A DNA stretch of 64,000 bases. It comes from Rhodococcus rhodnii. GTDB taxonomy: Bacteria; Actinomycetota; Actinomycetes; Mycobacteriales; Pseudonocardiaceae. The position numbers and the translations under genes were made by a program. The notes beneath the pieces were generated by a model. That model saw only the letters and a list, made by a program, of their open reading frames with translations. It was not told the DNA's origin and searched no databases. Positions 6,661 through 15,037 of the stretch are shown one piece after another. Position 1 is the first letter of the stretch; every line of letters begins with the position of its first letter. The stretch spans positions 1 through 64,000 of the forward strand of contig JOAA01000014.1 of NCBI GenBank assembly GCA_000720375.1. Direction: 5' to 3'.

Positions 6661-8877
6661 TCAGATCCAGGTCTTCGGCCGGATCCGGTTGGCGTGGTCG
6701 ACCAGCGCGATGCGCTCCCGGCGGGTGGCGGCTTGCCGGGCCAGGGTCCGATACCACTTCTCCAGGCCGCGCCGGAGATCGTCTTCGACCAGCCGGCATC
6801 CCAACACCGTTCCAGATGCTCCCTTCGGCCCGCCATGGACCCACGAGTACGCGGATTCCAGCAGGTCACGGGACGCCTGCGCGCGTCGGGCGTCGTCGAG
6901 TTCCAATCCGGCCAACTGCCCGCCCGCCACCACGAGATCCTGTTCGGTCAGCCCGTCCGAACGGGAAATCCCGGTCCGCGCCTTGATCGCGGCCAGTTGC
7001 GCGGCCAGGTAATGACTCGATGTGTCCGGCACAGAATTCAAGACGTCCACGGCCTCATGTCGTTCCCCCTTGGCCAGCAAAGCACGCGCGAGGCCGAACG
7101 CCGCGCTGATGTACGACCTGTCGGTGCGCCACACGATCCGGTAGTACCGGTCGGCGTCGGCCATGTCCCCTGAGGCTTCCGCGCACGCCGCGATCGCCAG
7201 TTTGGGTGCGGCCTCACCAGGAAGAATGTCGTACACAGTCTCGAACGACATCCGCGCCTGCGGGGCGTTGCGCGCGGCCAACGCGGCAAGCCCGCGGTGC
7301 CACGGCAACCGCCAGTCGCCGGGCTCGCATTTGGCGGAGTTCAACGTCTTCTTGGCGGCCATCTCGTCGCCGATCTCGATGTACGCCCGCGCCAGCCGCA
7401 GTTTCACCTCCACGCTCTGCATCGGCGCGGTCTTCAGCTCCTTGATCAGTTCCTCGGTGCTGTCGGTGGCGATACCGGCGAGGAATCCCGCGCCGGGATC
7501 GGCGGCGTCGATCCGCGGGATCGGCAGTGACATCGCGATCTCGGACATGTCGGGGCTCTGCTTCCCGATGCCGAAACTGCGCCGTTCCGCGGTGAACTCG
7601 ACCGAGATCCCCGGCCGGGGCTGGCCGTCCTCGGTCGCCGCCACCTCGCGGAACACGCCCTCCAGTTGGTCGCGCATCTCCTCGGCGGACCCGAAACGCT
7701 GTGCCGGATCGTTGTTCGTGGCACGCAGAAGCAACCGGTAGTACGACTCGAACTCGGCCAGCAAAGGCTGTTCCGCCGTGCCCGGCAGCGAATTCTTGTA
7801 CGTGGCGTGGAAATCGAACGGAAACGTCATCACGGCAAGCGCACGCCCGACCGTGTAGACATCCGTCACCGGCGAGGGCAGTTCCTTGCCCACCTCGGGC
7901 GCCTGGTACCCGGCGGTGCCGTAGATCGGGCTGTCCTCGTCGTCGACGTGCCGGACCGCGCCGAGGTCGATCAGCTTGAGCTGTTCCTCGACCTGGATCA
8001 CGTTGTCCGGCTTGAAATCGCAGTACACCAGGCCGATCCCGTGCAGGTAGCCCAGCGCGGGCAGGATCTCCAGCGTGTACGCGATCGCCTGGGTCAGCGG
8101 CAGGCACGCGGTCTGGTCGCCGTTCGTGCGCAGCTGTTTGATCATGTCCTTGATGGACTCGCCGCCGACGTACTCCATCACGATGTAGCCGGTGGTCGAC
8201 TCGCCGTGCTGGTGCTCGACGAAGTTGAAGATCCGCACGATGTTCGGGTGCTCGACCTGCGCGAGGAACCGGCGTTCGGCCATCGCCGCGGCCATCGCGT
8301 CCGCGTCGCCGGTGTCCAGCAGGCCTTTCAGCACGACCCAGCGGTCGGCCACGGCGTGGTCCAGCGCCAGGTAGATCCAGCCGAGCCCGCCGTGCGCGAT
8401 GCACCCGAGCACCTCGTACTGCCCGGCGACCACGTCACCGGCCTTGAGCTTGGGCGTGAAGTCGAAGTGGTGCCCGCACTTCGCGCAGAACCCGGTGACC
8501 CGGCCGGGCCTGCCTTCCCTGCCTCGGCCCACCTTGGCGCCGCACTTGCTGCAGAAGCGTTTGTTCTCAGGGACTTCGGGGTTTTCCAGGACCGCTTCCC
8601 GCGGATCCCGTTTGGGCACAATGGGAACATCCACGATGCCACGGCCGAGCAGGCCGCGCTTGGTGGTGCGCGTCGAACCCCGGCGGGACCGGGAGGTCGG
8701 GCCGCTGCTGCTGGACGTGGGCGCGCTCCACCCGGTCGGCTTGCTGGCGGACGAGGTCCGTACGGAGGACGAAGCCGTGGCGGCGGTTGCCGGAGACGGG
8801 GCCTCCAGGCCGCACGTGTCGCAGAAGCCGTCTTCGTCGATCGACCCGTCGCACCCCGAGCGCGGACAACTGGTCAT
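6661..8877 (-). CDS. pknG: PknG-like serine/threonine protein kinase with TPR domain
   Basis: A 738-residue soluble kinase, close to the ~750 residues of mycobacterial PknG and with the same domain order. Residues 1-25 form an extra zinc ribbon (CPRSGC, DGFCDTCG). At about 110-145 lies a second CxxC pair (FCSKCG, then FCAKCGHHFDF) at the place of the PknG rubredoxin domain. The kinase domain has CIAHGGLGWIYLA, VVLKGLL (ATP Lys), YCDFKPDNV (catalytic loop), LIDLGAVR (DFG equivalent) and GTAGYQAPEVGK. The C-terminal third is TPR-like (TDRSYISAAFGLARALLAKG) and ends with LVDHANRIRPK, as in PknG. PknG controls glutamate/2-oxoglutarate metabolism by phosphorylating an FHA protein, in response to GlnH/GlnX. 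Both sensors are encoded just upstream. Its ATG overlaps the preceding stop codon by 4 bp. Confidence 0.93.
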   Translation of the reverse strand: MTSCPRSGCDGSIDEDGFCDTCGLEAPSPATAATASSSVRTSSASKPTGWSAPTSSSSGPTSRSRRGSTRTTKRGLLGRGIVDVPIVPKRDPREAVLENPEVPENKRFCSKCGAKVGRGREGRPGRVTGFCAKCGHHFDFTPKLKAGDVVAGQYEVLGCIAHGGLGWIYLALDHAVADRWVVLKGLLDTGDADAMAAAMAERRFLAQVEHPNIVRIFNFVEHQHGESTTGYIVMEYVGGESIKDMIKQLRTNGDQTACLPLTQAIAYTLEILPALGYLHGIGLVYCDFKPDNVIQVEEQLKLIDLGAVRHVDDEDSPIYGTAGYQAPEVGKELPSPVTDVYTVGRALAVMTFPFDFHATYKNSLPGTAEQPLLAEFESYYRLLLRATNNDPAQRFGSAEEMRDQLEGVFREVAATEDGQPRPGISVEFTAERRSFGIGKQSPDMSEIAMSLPIPRIDAADPGAGFLAGIATDSTEELIKELKTAPMQSVEVKLRLARAYIEIGDEMAAKKTLNSAKCEPGDWRLPWHRGLAALAARNAPQARMSFETVYDILPGEAAPKLAIAACAEASGDMADADRYYRIVWRTDRSYISAAFGLARALLAKGERHEAVDVLNSVPDTSSHYLAAQLAAIKARTGISRSDGLTEQDLVVAGGQLAGLELDDARRAQASRDLLESAYSWVHGGPKGASGTVLGCRLVEDDLRRGLEKWYRTLARQAATRRERIALVDHANRIRPKTWI

Positions 8878-10046
8878 GGCGCACTCCTCTTGTCCTGCAG
8901 TGCTTGCTGATACCGGTTGACCGCGCGAGTCGCGGCAGGCAGGTCACAGGGCGACGTGTACAGCACGCCGTGGGCTATCCGGTGCAGTTCGGCGAGATCG
9001 AGGTCTTCGGCGTGACCGAGCCGGTTTGCCTTGGCCCGATACGCCTCCAGACGGCCACGCAACTCCAGCCGTCGGTCCAACAGACCGGTTCCCAGCCGCA
9101 ACTGGGTACGGGCCTCGGCAAGGGCGCTGGTCGCGTCACGTTCCAGCTCTTCCAGGCCGGTCGCTAGTTCACGCCATTGCCCCGCACGCCATAGCTCCGG
9201 CAACTCAACGAGCCGTGCGCGCAACGGCGCAACTGCTTCGGTGAGTCGTGGCAACCCAGGAGAGGCGATCTTCTGCATGACGGTGGCGTACGCGACCTGC
9301 GCCTCCTCGTACGCGGCGCTGACCTCGCCAAGCAACGCCTCAATACGAGCCATACGGTCGTCGAACGTGTCCTTGGCCGACGAGAGACGGCTCAACCGCG
9401 CACGAACGTCGGCCAGTTCGCTCGCCACACGTTGCGGCGGTTTGGCCGTATCGATGGCCATCGGGTCCGCCAGAGCCAGTTCACGAATCTGGGCGAGTTC
9501 CGCGTCGATCTTCCCCAGCGCGGGGTCGTCGATGCCGAGCGACGCAGCCAGCGCGGACACCGACCGCAGTTCCGTTTCCAGAGGGTCGATCTGCTGGATC
9601 GTCGTGGTCCACGCGGTGTCCGCGGCGGCAAGCACCTCCGTGATCGCCTTGTAGGCGGTCTTCATCCGCTCGACCAGCTCGGTCAGCGTGACGCTGTCGA
9701 CGACCATCGCCGGACCGGTCAGGCTGCGTTGTTCGATCGGCAGCTGCTGTGCGTTCAACTCGACGACCGGATCGGTCAGCAGCGTCGTCAACGAGCCGAG
9801 GTCTCGGCGGTCCAGCATGTCCTTGGCCAGCTCGACCATCCTACGGTGCACGTTGAACTGTTCCCACAACACCGTCATCAGCGAACTGGCCTCGGACCAC
9901 CGCTGTTTCGTCAGCCCAGTCAGCGTGGCGTTGCGCAGCAGCTGATGACCGGCATGGGCGTCCATCGCCACCAGAGCATCGGCCATCCGGTCGCTTTCGG
10001 AGCTGAGCCGCTGCAGTGCGCGGTCTGCCTCCTCATGGCTGAACAC
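8874..10046 (-). CDS. Coiled-coil protein of unknown function in the PknG operon
   Basis: A 390-residue, almost entirely helical soluble protein with several heptad-like stretches (for example ELADVRARLSRLSSAKDTF and LEELERDATSALAEA). There is no signal peptide, membrane segment, cysteine motif or recognisable catalytic motif. It starts 6 bp after the glnH stop codon and overlaps the kinase start by 4 bp (ATGA). As I recall the mycobacterial locus, glnX-glnH-pknG has no gene at this position. It may be a cytoplasmic adaptor between the membrane sensor GlnX and the kinase, but that is inference from position only. Confidence 0.75.
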   Translation of the reverse strand: MFSHEEADRALQRLSSESDRMADALVAMDAHAGHQLLRNATLTGLTKQRWSEASSLMTVLWEQFNVHRRMVELAKDMLDRRDLGSLTTLLTDPVVELNAQQLPIEQRSLTGPAMVVDSVTLTELVERMKTAYKAITEVLAAADTAWTTTIQQIDPLETELRSVSALAASLGIDDPALGKIDAELAQIRELALADPMAIDTAKPPQRVASELADVRARLSRLSSAKDTFDDRMARIEALLGEVSAAYEEAQVAYATVMQKIASPGLPRLTEAVAPLRARLVELPELWRAGQWRELATGLEELERDATSALAEARTQLRLGTGLLDRRLELRGRLEAYRAKANRLGHAEDLDLAELHRIAHGVLYTSPCDLPAATRAVNRYQQALQDKRSAP

Positions 10047-10052
10047 GGCCGA

Positions 10053-11024
10053 TCAATCCTTGTACCGGGGCACAGGCGGGGCGGGCGGCGGTCCAGGGAT
10101 CAGGCCGTCCAGCCAACGGTCGTACGAGTTGCGCCACGCGCCGTTGGCCCGTGCCTGCTCCAGCACGCCGTTGACGAACCGGACGAAGTCCTCGTTCCCC
10201 TTGGGAATGGCCATCCCGTACGGCTCGGCGGCCACGGACGGGCCGACGACCTCGGTGTACCGGTCCTGCGCTGCCATGCCCGCCAGGATCACGTCGTCCG
10301 TGGACACCGCGTCGACTTGGCCCTGCTGCAGCATCACCAGGCAGTCGGTCCAGTCCGACACGGACACACCGACCGGCTTGGACGGCGCGTTGGCGATGTT
10401 GCGCAAGGAAGTCGACCCTCTCGACGCGCAGACTCGCTTGCCGCCCAACGAATCCATGCCGGTGAAGCCGGAGTTCTTCTTGACCAGCACCTGTTGCTGC
10501 GCCTCGTAGTACACCGCGGAGAAGTTCACGTCCACCAGCCGGTCGCACGTGATGCTCATGGTGCGCACCACGATGTCCACCTCACCGGCCTTCAGCATCG
10601 GGATCCGCTGGTCGGACGTGATCGCCCGGAGCTGGATGGCGTTCGGGTCGCCGAACAGCGCGGCCGCGATGCCGCGGGCCATGTCGATGTCGAAACCCTG
10701 GATCTCGCCGGTGAACGGGTCGCGGAAGCCCATGTGGTAGGTGTTCTGGTCCACGCCGACGATCAGCTTCCCGCGCGCGACGATCTTGGCCATCGTCGAG
10801 TCCGCGGGCATCGCGCCCGGTGTGGGCATCGGGTTCAACGGCCGCAGACTGGCCAGTTTGTCGCCGCATTCCTGCACAGCGGCGGACGGCGGCGCGGTCA
10901 TGTCGGCGGCGTTCGCCGGCTTGGGCACCACAGCGCTGACAGTGGGGATCGTCGTCGTGCTCGTCGCGGACGTACAGCCTGCCAACACTGTGACGGCTGC
11001 GGCCAACACCAGTGCGAGTCTCAT
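10053..11024 (-). CDS. glnH: GlnH-type glutamate/aspartate-binding lipoprotein
   Basis: A 323-residue extracytoplasmic solute-binding protein of the amino-acid ABC family (SBP_bac_3). The signal ends in a lipobox, VTVLAGC, with lipidation on Cys17. The mature core shows LIVGVDQNTYHMGFRDP, GFDIDMARGIAAALFG, DIVVRTMSITCDR (with the ligand-binding Arg) and a second lobe ending RFVNGVLEQARANGAW. No permease or ATPase gene is adjacent; instead it sits between glnX and the kinase genes. In mycobacteria the equivalent GlnH senses aspartate/glutamate and signals through GlnX to PknG. The start at 11024 is chosen because the ATG overlaps the glnX stop codon (ATGA) and directly precedes the signal peptide; the frame is open much further upstream, but that is antisense-like sequence within glnX. 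Confidence 0.9.
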   Translation of the reverse strand: MRLALVLAAAVTVLAGCTSATSTTTIPTVSAVVPKPANAADMTAPPSAAVQECGDKLASLRPLNPMPTPGAMPADSTMAKIVARGKLIVGVDQNTYHMGFRDPFTGEIQGFDIDMARGIAAALFGDPNAIQLRAITSDQRIPMLKAGEVDIVVRTMSITCDRLVDVNFSAVYYEAQQQVLVKKNSGFTGMDSLGGKRVCASRGSTSLRNIANAPSKPVGVSVSDWTDCLVMLQQGQVDAVSTDDVILAGMAAQDRYTEVVGPSVAAEPYGMAIPKGNEDFVRFVNGVLEQARANGAWRNSYDRWLDGLIPGPPPAPPVPRYKD

Positions 11025-12331
11025 CTGTACTCCTTCAAGCGCTGCCAGATCCCCGCCGTTGCCCCGACTGCCACGACGACGGCCAGCAGTGACACCACCA
11101 CAACTGTGCCACCTAACGCGTCGCTTGCGTCCGCTACGCGAGCGTTGAACGTGGCCCTCGTCCGGTCGATCGCCTCCCGTAGGTCCGTGTCGAGGTTGTC
11201 GACCGCTGTGCCCGAGCTTTCCGGGACAGGCGCGATCGCCAGCCGCACCGCGGCCGTGTAGTTGCCGCCGTCGTCCTGCCTGCGGATTTCCTCGTGTGCC
11301 TTGGCCCATGCCTGGCTGTTCGCCCGCGCCGAGGCGATTTCCTGGCTGACCGCGCCGTCGGTCACCTTGGCCCCGGCTTCGTTGATCAGGCCGGTCAGCT
11401 TGGTGCTCACCTGGACGTAGTCGTCCTGGTAGACCTTGCCGGTGCCACGGGCGACCAGTGTGAGCGTCTCGTCCGCCCGGGCCTGCAGGGTCGCGATCCG
11501 GGCCCTGGCAAGCACGTCGACCTGGGAAGACCCCTCGACCCGGCTGTCGTCGACGCTCGAGATCACGCTGAACGTCGCGATGGACACCCACAGCAGCGAG
11601 ATCACCGCGGCACCGGTCGCCGCGACCAGGCCGACGTTGAACACGCGATTGCTTCGCCGCCGTACGTACACCTGGGCGACGACCAGCACGCCGAGCACTG
11701 AGAGGCCGAGCAGCAGTTCGGCGACCGGGAACCCGCCCGCGCGGTCCTGATCAGCGGACACACGGGTGACTTCGGCGTCGTAGAGTTGTTGCGCCGCAGG
11801 CAAAAGCTGCGTCCGCATCAGGTTCGAGGCCTCACGTTGGTACGCGATTCCCAGCGGCAGGCCCTGGCGGTTGTTCACCCGCGCGGTCTCGACCAGGCCC
11901 GTGTAGACCGGCAGCTGGCCGGAAAGCGTGGCCAACGGGCTGTTCGAGGCCGTCACGTCGCTTGTTTCGCGTGCCGCGACGGCGATCGCGAGGGCGTTGC
12001 TGGCCTGCGCGATGTCCTGCTCGTACCGGGCTCGCACGGCAGGCGGCTCAAGACCGCCCGCCAGGAACGCCCCGCTCGCGGTGGCGTCCGCGTCCGACAG
12101 GCCCCGGTAGATCTCCTGCGCGGCCACGCTCAGCGGGCCGCTGCGGCTGGCCAGGTCCTCCAGGGCTTGGGCGCGGCGCTGCACGCTGACCGCGCTGAAC
12201 ACGCCCGCGGTCACGCCGACGACGATCAGCAGCAACGCGAGCGCGCCCAGCACGCCAGGTGTTGTCCGGGCCAGGTCCGTGACCTGGCGTAACGGCCCGT
12301 TCTTCAACGCTCGATGGCTCGTGATCGTCAT
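11021..12331 (-). CDS. glnX: GlnX-like four-helix membrane sensor
   Basis: A 436-residue membrane protein with four predicted TM helices: ~28-50 (VLGALALLLIVVGVTAGVF), ~203-222 (LLLGLSVLGVLVVAQVYV), ~233-255 (VGLVAATGAAVISLLWVSI) and ~405-428 (VVVVSLLAVVVAVGATAGI). Two helical extracytoplasmic domains lie between TM1-2 and TM3-4, resembling chemoreceptor/sensor modules. It has no kinase or HAMP domain. Size, topology and linkage to glnH and pknG match mycobacterial GlnX, which relays the GlnH signal to PknG. It is the first gene of the minus-strand operon; 143 bp separate it from adenosine deaminase on the same strand, where the operon promoter may lie. Confidence 0.85.
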   Translation of the reverse strand: MTITSHRALKNGPLRQVTDLARTTPGVLGALALLLIVVGVTAGVFSAVSVQRRAQALEDLASRSGPLSVAAQEIYRGLSDADATASGAFLAGGLEPPAVRARYEQDIAQASNALAIAVAARETSDVTASNSPLATLSGQLPVYTGLVETARVNNRQGLPLGIAYQREASNLMRTQLLPAAQQLYDAEVTRVSADQDRAGGFPVAELLLGLSVLGVLVVAQVYVRRRSNRVFNVGLVAATGAAVISLLWVSIATFSVISSVDDSRVEGSSQVDVLARARIATLQARADETLTLVARGTGKVYQDDYVQVSTKLTGLINEAGAKVTDGAVSQEIASARANSQAWAKAHEEIRRQDDGGNYTAAVRLAIAPVPESSGTAVDNLDTDLREAIDRTRATFNARVADASDALGGTVVVVSLLAVVVAVGATAGIWQRLKEYR

Positions 12332-12474
12332 CCAGGGTCACCCGTGAACATGCCGCGACCACACCCCTCGCTACCCGGTTAACGCCCCGTTGCCGGTGAT
12401 GATCCCCACAGTAACCCGAGGTGTGAACGGATGAGCTCAGATCGCAGCAACACCGGTGCCCCGACGTGATCCGG

Positions 12475-13479
12475 CTACCCCTCGAGCACGGCGTTGATCT
12501 CGGACAACAGGGCCTTTTTCACCTCTTCGGGAGCGTAGGAGACTGCTACGCCGGTGCTCGCCAGCTCGGCCAGCTGGGCACGGTCGAAGTTGAACACTTC
12601 GTGACAGAGCAGATACTCATCGTTGAGCGTCGTGTGGAACATGCCCGGATCATCGGTTCCCAGGACGACCGGCACGCCCGCGGCGACCAGCTTGGGCAAC
12701 GGGTGGTCCTCGATCGCGGCCACGGCTTTGGTGCGGATGTTGGACGTCGGGTTGACTTCCAGCGGGATGCGGTGCTCCGCCAGGTAGTTGACCAGCCGGA
12801 TGTCCTGGATGGCGCTGGTGCCATGGCCGATGCGCTCGGCGTGCAGCTCGTTGATGGCCGCCCAGATGGTCTGCGGCCCGGTCGTCTCGCCCGCGTGCGG
12901 CAGGCAACGCAGCCCGTTGTCGGCGGCGATCGCGAACTGCTCACGGAACCATTCGCGCGGCACCCCGATCTCCGGTCCGCCGAGGCCCAGACCGACCGTG
13001 CCGTCCGGGCGGTGGTTGAGCACCCAGTCGAGGGTCACCGGGCCGGCTTCTTTGCCGAGAAAGCCGTCGATGTCGAAGATCCACGCGAATTCGACGCCGT
13101 ACTGCCGCTTGGCGAGGATGCGTGCGTTGGTGAGGGTTTCGGTCAGCTCGTCCGGCTCCATTTCCTTGTTCAGGTGGGCTGTCGGCGTGACGGTGACCTC
13201 GGAATAGCGGATGTTGCTGGCGGCCTGGTCACGTGCGAGGCCCAGCAACAGCGCGAGGATGTCCTCGCCGGTCCGGACCATCGAGTCGACCTTGACGTAG
13301 TTGTCGATGAAGTGCGCGAAGTCGTGGAACTCGTAGAAGTCGCGCAGGGCTTGCTCTTCGGTGGGCACACCGCGGCCGGGGTGCCGCCGGGCGAGCTCGA
13401 GGACCGTTGGGATGGAAGCGGATCCCACCAAGTGGACGTGCAGTTCGACCTTGGGCAGCGCGGCGACGAAGTCTTTCAT
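12475..13479 (-). CDS. add: Adenosine deaminase family protein
   Basis: A 334-residue metal-dependent deaminase that converts adenosine (or a related purine) to inosine plus ammonia in salvage. The zinc ligands are in HVHLVGS near residue 14, HAGET near 194 (His plus the catalytic Glu region), GHGTS and TDDPGMF. Length matches the family. The usual HLDGS/HxHLDG is HLVGS here, so related substrates such as adenine or aminodeoxyfutalosine cannot be excluded. It is upstream of glnX on the same strand but 143 bp away, so co-transcription is uncertain. It is divergent from an MFS transporter. Confidence 0.85.
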   Translation of the reverse strand: MKDFVAALPKVELHVHLVGSASIPTVLELARRHPGRGVPTEEQALRDFYEFHDFAHFIDNYVKVDSMVRTGEDILALLLGLARDQAASNIRYSEVTVTPTAHLNKEMEPDELTETLTNARILAKRQYGVEFAWIFDIDGFLGKEAGPVTLDWVLNHRPDGTVGLGLGGPEIGVPREWFREQFAIAADNGLRCLPHAGETTGPQTIWAAINELHAERIGHGTSAIQDIRLVNYLAEHRIPLEVNPTSNIRTKAVAAIEDHPLPKLVAAGVPVVLGTDDPGMFHTTLNDEYLLCHEVFNFDRAQLAELASTGVAVSYAPEEVKKALLSEINAVLEG

Positions 13480-13648
13480 GACTCGGGAATTCCTTGTGAT
13501 AGCCGGGAAATGGACACACGGGTGCTGCGGGCGTGTGTCAGCTACGGAGCGAGGTCACCCCGCTCGTGGTCTTCTCCGTACAACGGAAACTCCGGCATGT
13601 CCCCAGCATAGGGTTGACGTCAAGGGTGATCAGTACTGAAATGCCACA

Positions 13649-15007
13649 ATGGACTCACTGGAGCGGCCGTTCGGGGACGTCACGTGGCGTAAGGCAGCTA
13701 GGCGGCTGGTGCCGTACCTGGGGTTGCTGTACTTCATCAACTATCTCGACCGGGTGAACATCGGTTTCGCCGGCCCGGCCGGGCTGTCGAAGGAACTGGC
13801 GCTGACCGCGACCGCGTTCGGCTTCGCCTCCGGCATCTTCTTCATCGGCTACCTGATCCTCGAGGTGCCGAGCAACCTCGCACTGCACAAGTTCGGCGCA
13901 CGCCGGTGGATCGCCCGCATCATGATCAGCTGGGGTGTGGTGGCGACGGCGACCGCCTTCGTGCCGAACGCGACCGTACTGATCATCCTGCGGTTTCTGC
14001 TCGGCGTTGCGGAAGCCGGGTTCTTCCCCGGCATCATCCTGTATCTCACATACTGGTTCCCGGCTCGGTACCGCGCGCGGATGGTCGCGTGGTTCATGGT
14101 CGCCATCCCGATCTCCAGCGCGATCGGAGCGACCATCTCGGCGTTGCTGATTCGCCACGGTGAAGGCGTTTTCGGGTTGACCGGCTGGCGGTTCATGTTC
14201 CTCGTCGAGGGCCTGCCTGCGATCCTGCTCGCGTTCGTGACGTGGTTCTTCCTCACCGACCGGCCCACCGAGGCGAAGTGGCTCACGCCCGCCGAAGGCA
14301 AGTGGATGCAGGAGCAGCTCGACGCCGAACGCGCCCAGACCGAGCAACAGCACCACTGGCCGTTGCGCAAAGCCCTGACACACGGCCGGATCATCGGCCT
14401 TGCCTTCGTCTACTTTGGAAACGTGTACGGTCTGTACGCGCTCGGGTTCTTCCTGCCCAGCATCATCGCCGGGTTCCAGCAGCAGTTCGGCACCACGTTC
14501 TCGATCGTCGAACGTGGACTCATCACGGCGGTGCCGTATGTCTTCGGTGCGATCGCGATGGTCTTCTGGGCACGACACGGCGACCGGACGGGCGAACGTG
14601 TCTGGCACGTCGCGTTGCCGATGATCGTTGGTGGCGTCGCGATCCCGGTCGCGTTGTACCTCGGCAGCCCGTTCGCCGTCATGGTCGCGGTGACCATCAC
14701 CGCGGTCGGGATCTGCTGCGCGCTGCCCACGTTCTGGGCGCTGCCGTCCACTTTCCTCGCGGGCACGGCGGCCGCGGGTGGCATCGCGCTGATCAACTCA
14801 CTGGGCAACGTCAGCGGGTTCGTGGCGCCGTACATCACGGGCGGTCTCGAGGACTTGACCGGGTCTCAACGAACCGGCCTCTGGGTCGTCGGTGGCGTGA
14901 TGGTCGCCGGTGCGTTGCTGGCGATCGCGTTGAAGGCGGCACCTGGCAAGAATGCGACTTCCGGCGCCTTGACTGACGAGTCCGACACGGTGAAGGGTGC
15001 TGACTGA
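13649..15007 (+). CDS. MFS transporter, anion:cation symporter (ACS) type
   Basis: A 452-residue integral membrane protein with about 12 TM helices. The signature LYFINYLDRVNIGFAG near residue 25 is typical of the ACS subfamily, which takes up organic anions such as tartrate, phthalate or hexuronates. The inter-helix motif GVAEAGFFPGIILYLTYWFP is also characteristic. It is divergent from add, followed 30 bp later by a secreted peptidase. No Shine-Dalgarno precedes the ATG. A weak TTGACG (13614-13619), 17 bp, TGAAAT (13637-13642) arrangement would start transcription at or near the ATG, suggesting a leaderless mRNA. The substrate is unknown. Confidence 0.85.
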   Translation: MDSLERPFGDVTWRKAARRLVPYLGLLYFINYLDRVNIGFAGPAGLSKELALTATAFGFASGIFFIGYLILEVPSNLALHKFGARRWIARIMISWGVVATATAFVPNATVLIILRFLLGVAEAGFFPGIILYLTYWFPARYRARMVAWFMVAIPISSAIGATISALLIRHGEGVFGLTGWRFMFLVEGLPAILLAFVTWFFLTDRPTEAKWLTPAEGKWMQEQLDAERAQTEQQHHWPLRKALTHGRIIGLAFVYFGNVYGLYALGFFLPSIIAGFQQQFGTTFSIVERGLITAVPYVFGAIAMVFWARHGDRTGERVWHVALPMIVGGVAIPVALYLGSPFAVMVAVTITAVGICCALPTFWALPSTFLAGTAAAGGIALINSLGNVSGFVAPYITGGLEDLTGSQRTGLWVVGGVMVAGALLAIALKAAPGKNATSGALTDESDTVKGAD

Positions 15008-15037
15008 CCTGGTCTGAGACTCTCTTTGGGGGTTGTC

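Noticed and set aside
9432..11261. Long plus-strand open frame (609 codons) across the coiled-coil and glnH genes
   Set aside because: It is antisense to two coupled genes with clear families; the translation is Arg/His/Val-rich with no motif, typical of high-GC shadow frames.
10053..11591. A 512-residue version of GlnH starting at 11591
   Set aside because: The extra N-terminus overlaps glnX in another frame and would bury the lipobox signal peptide; the ATGA overlap at 11021-11024 gives the proper start.
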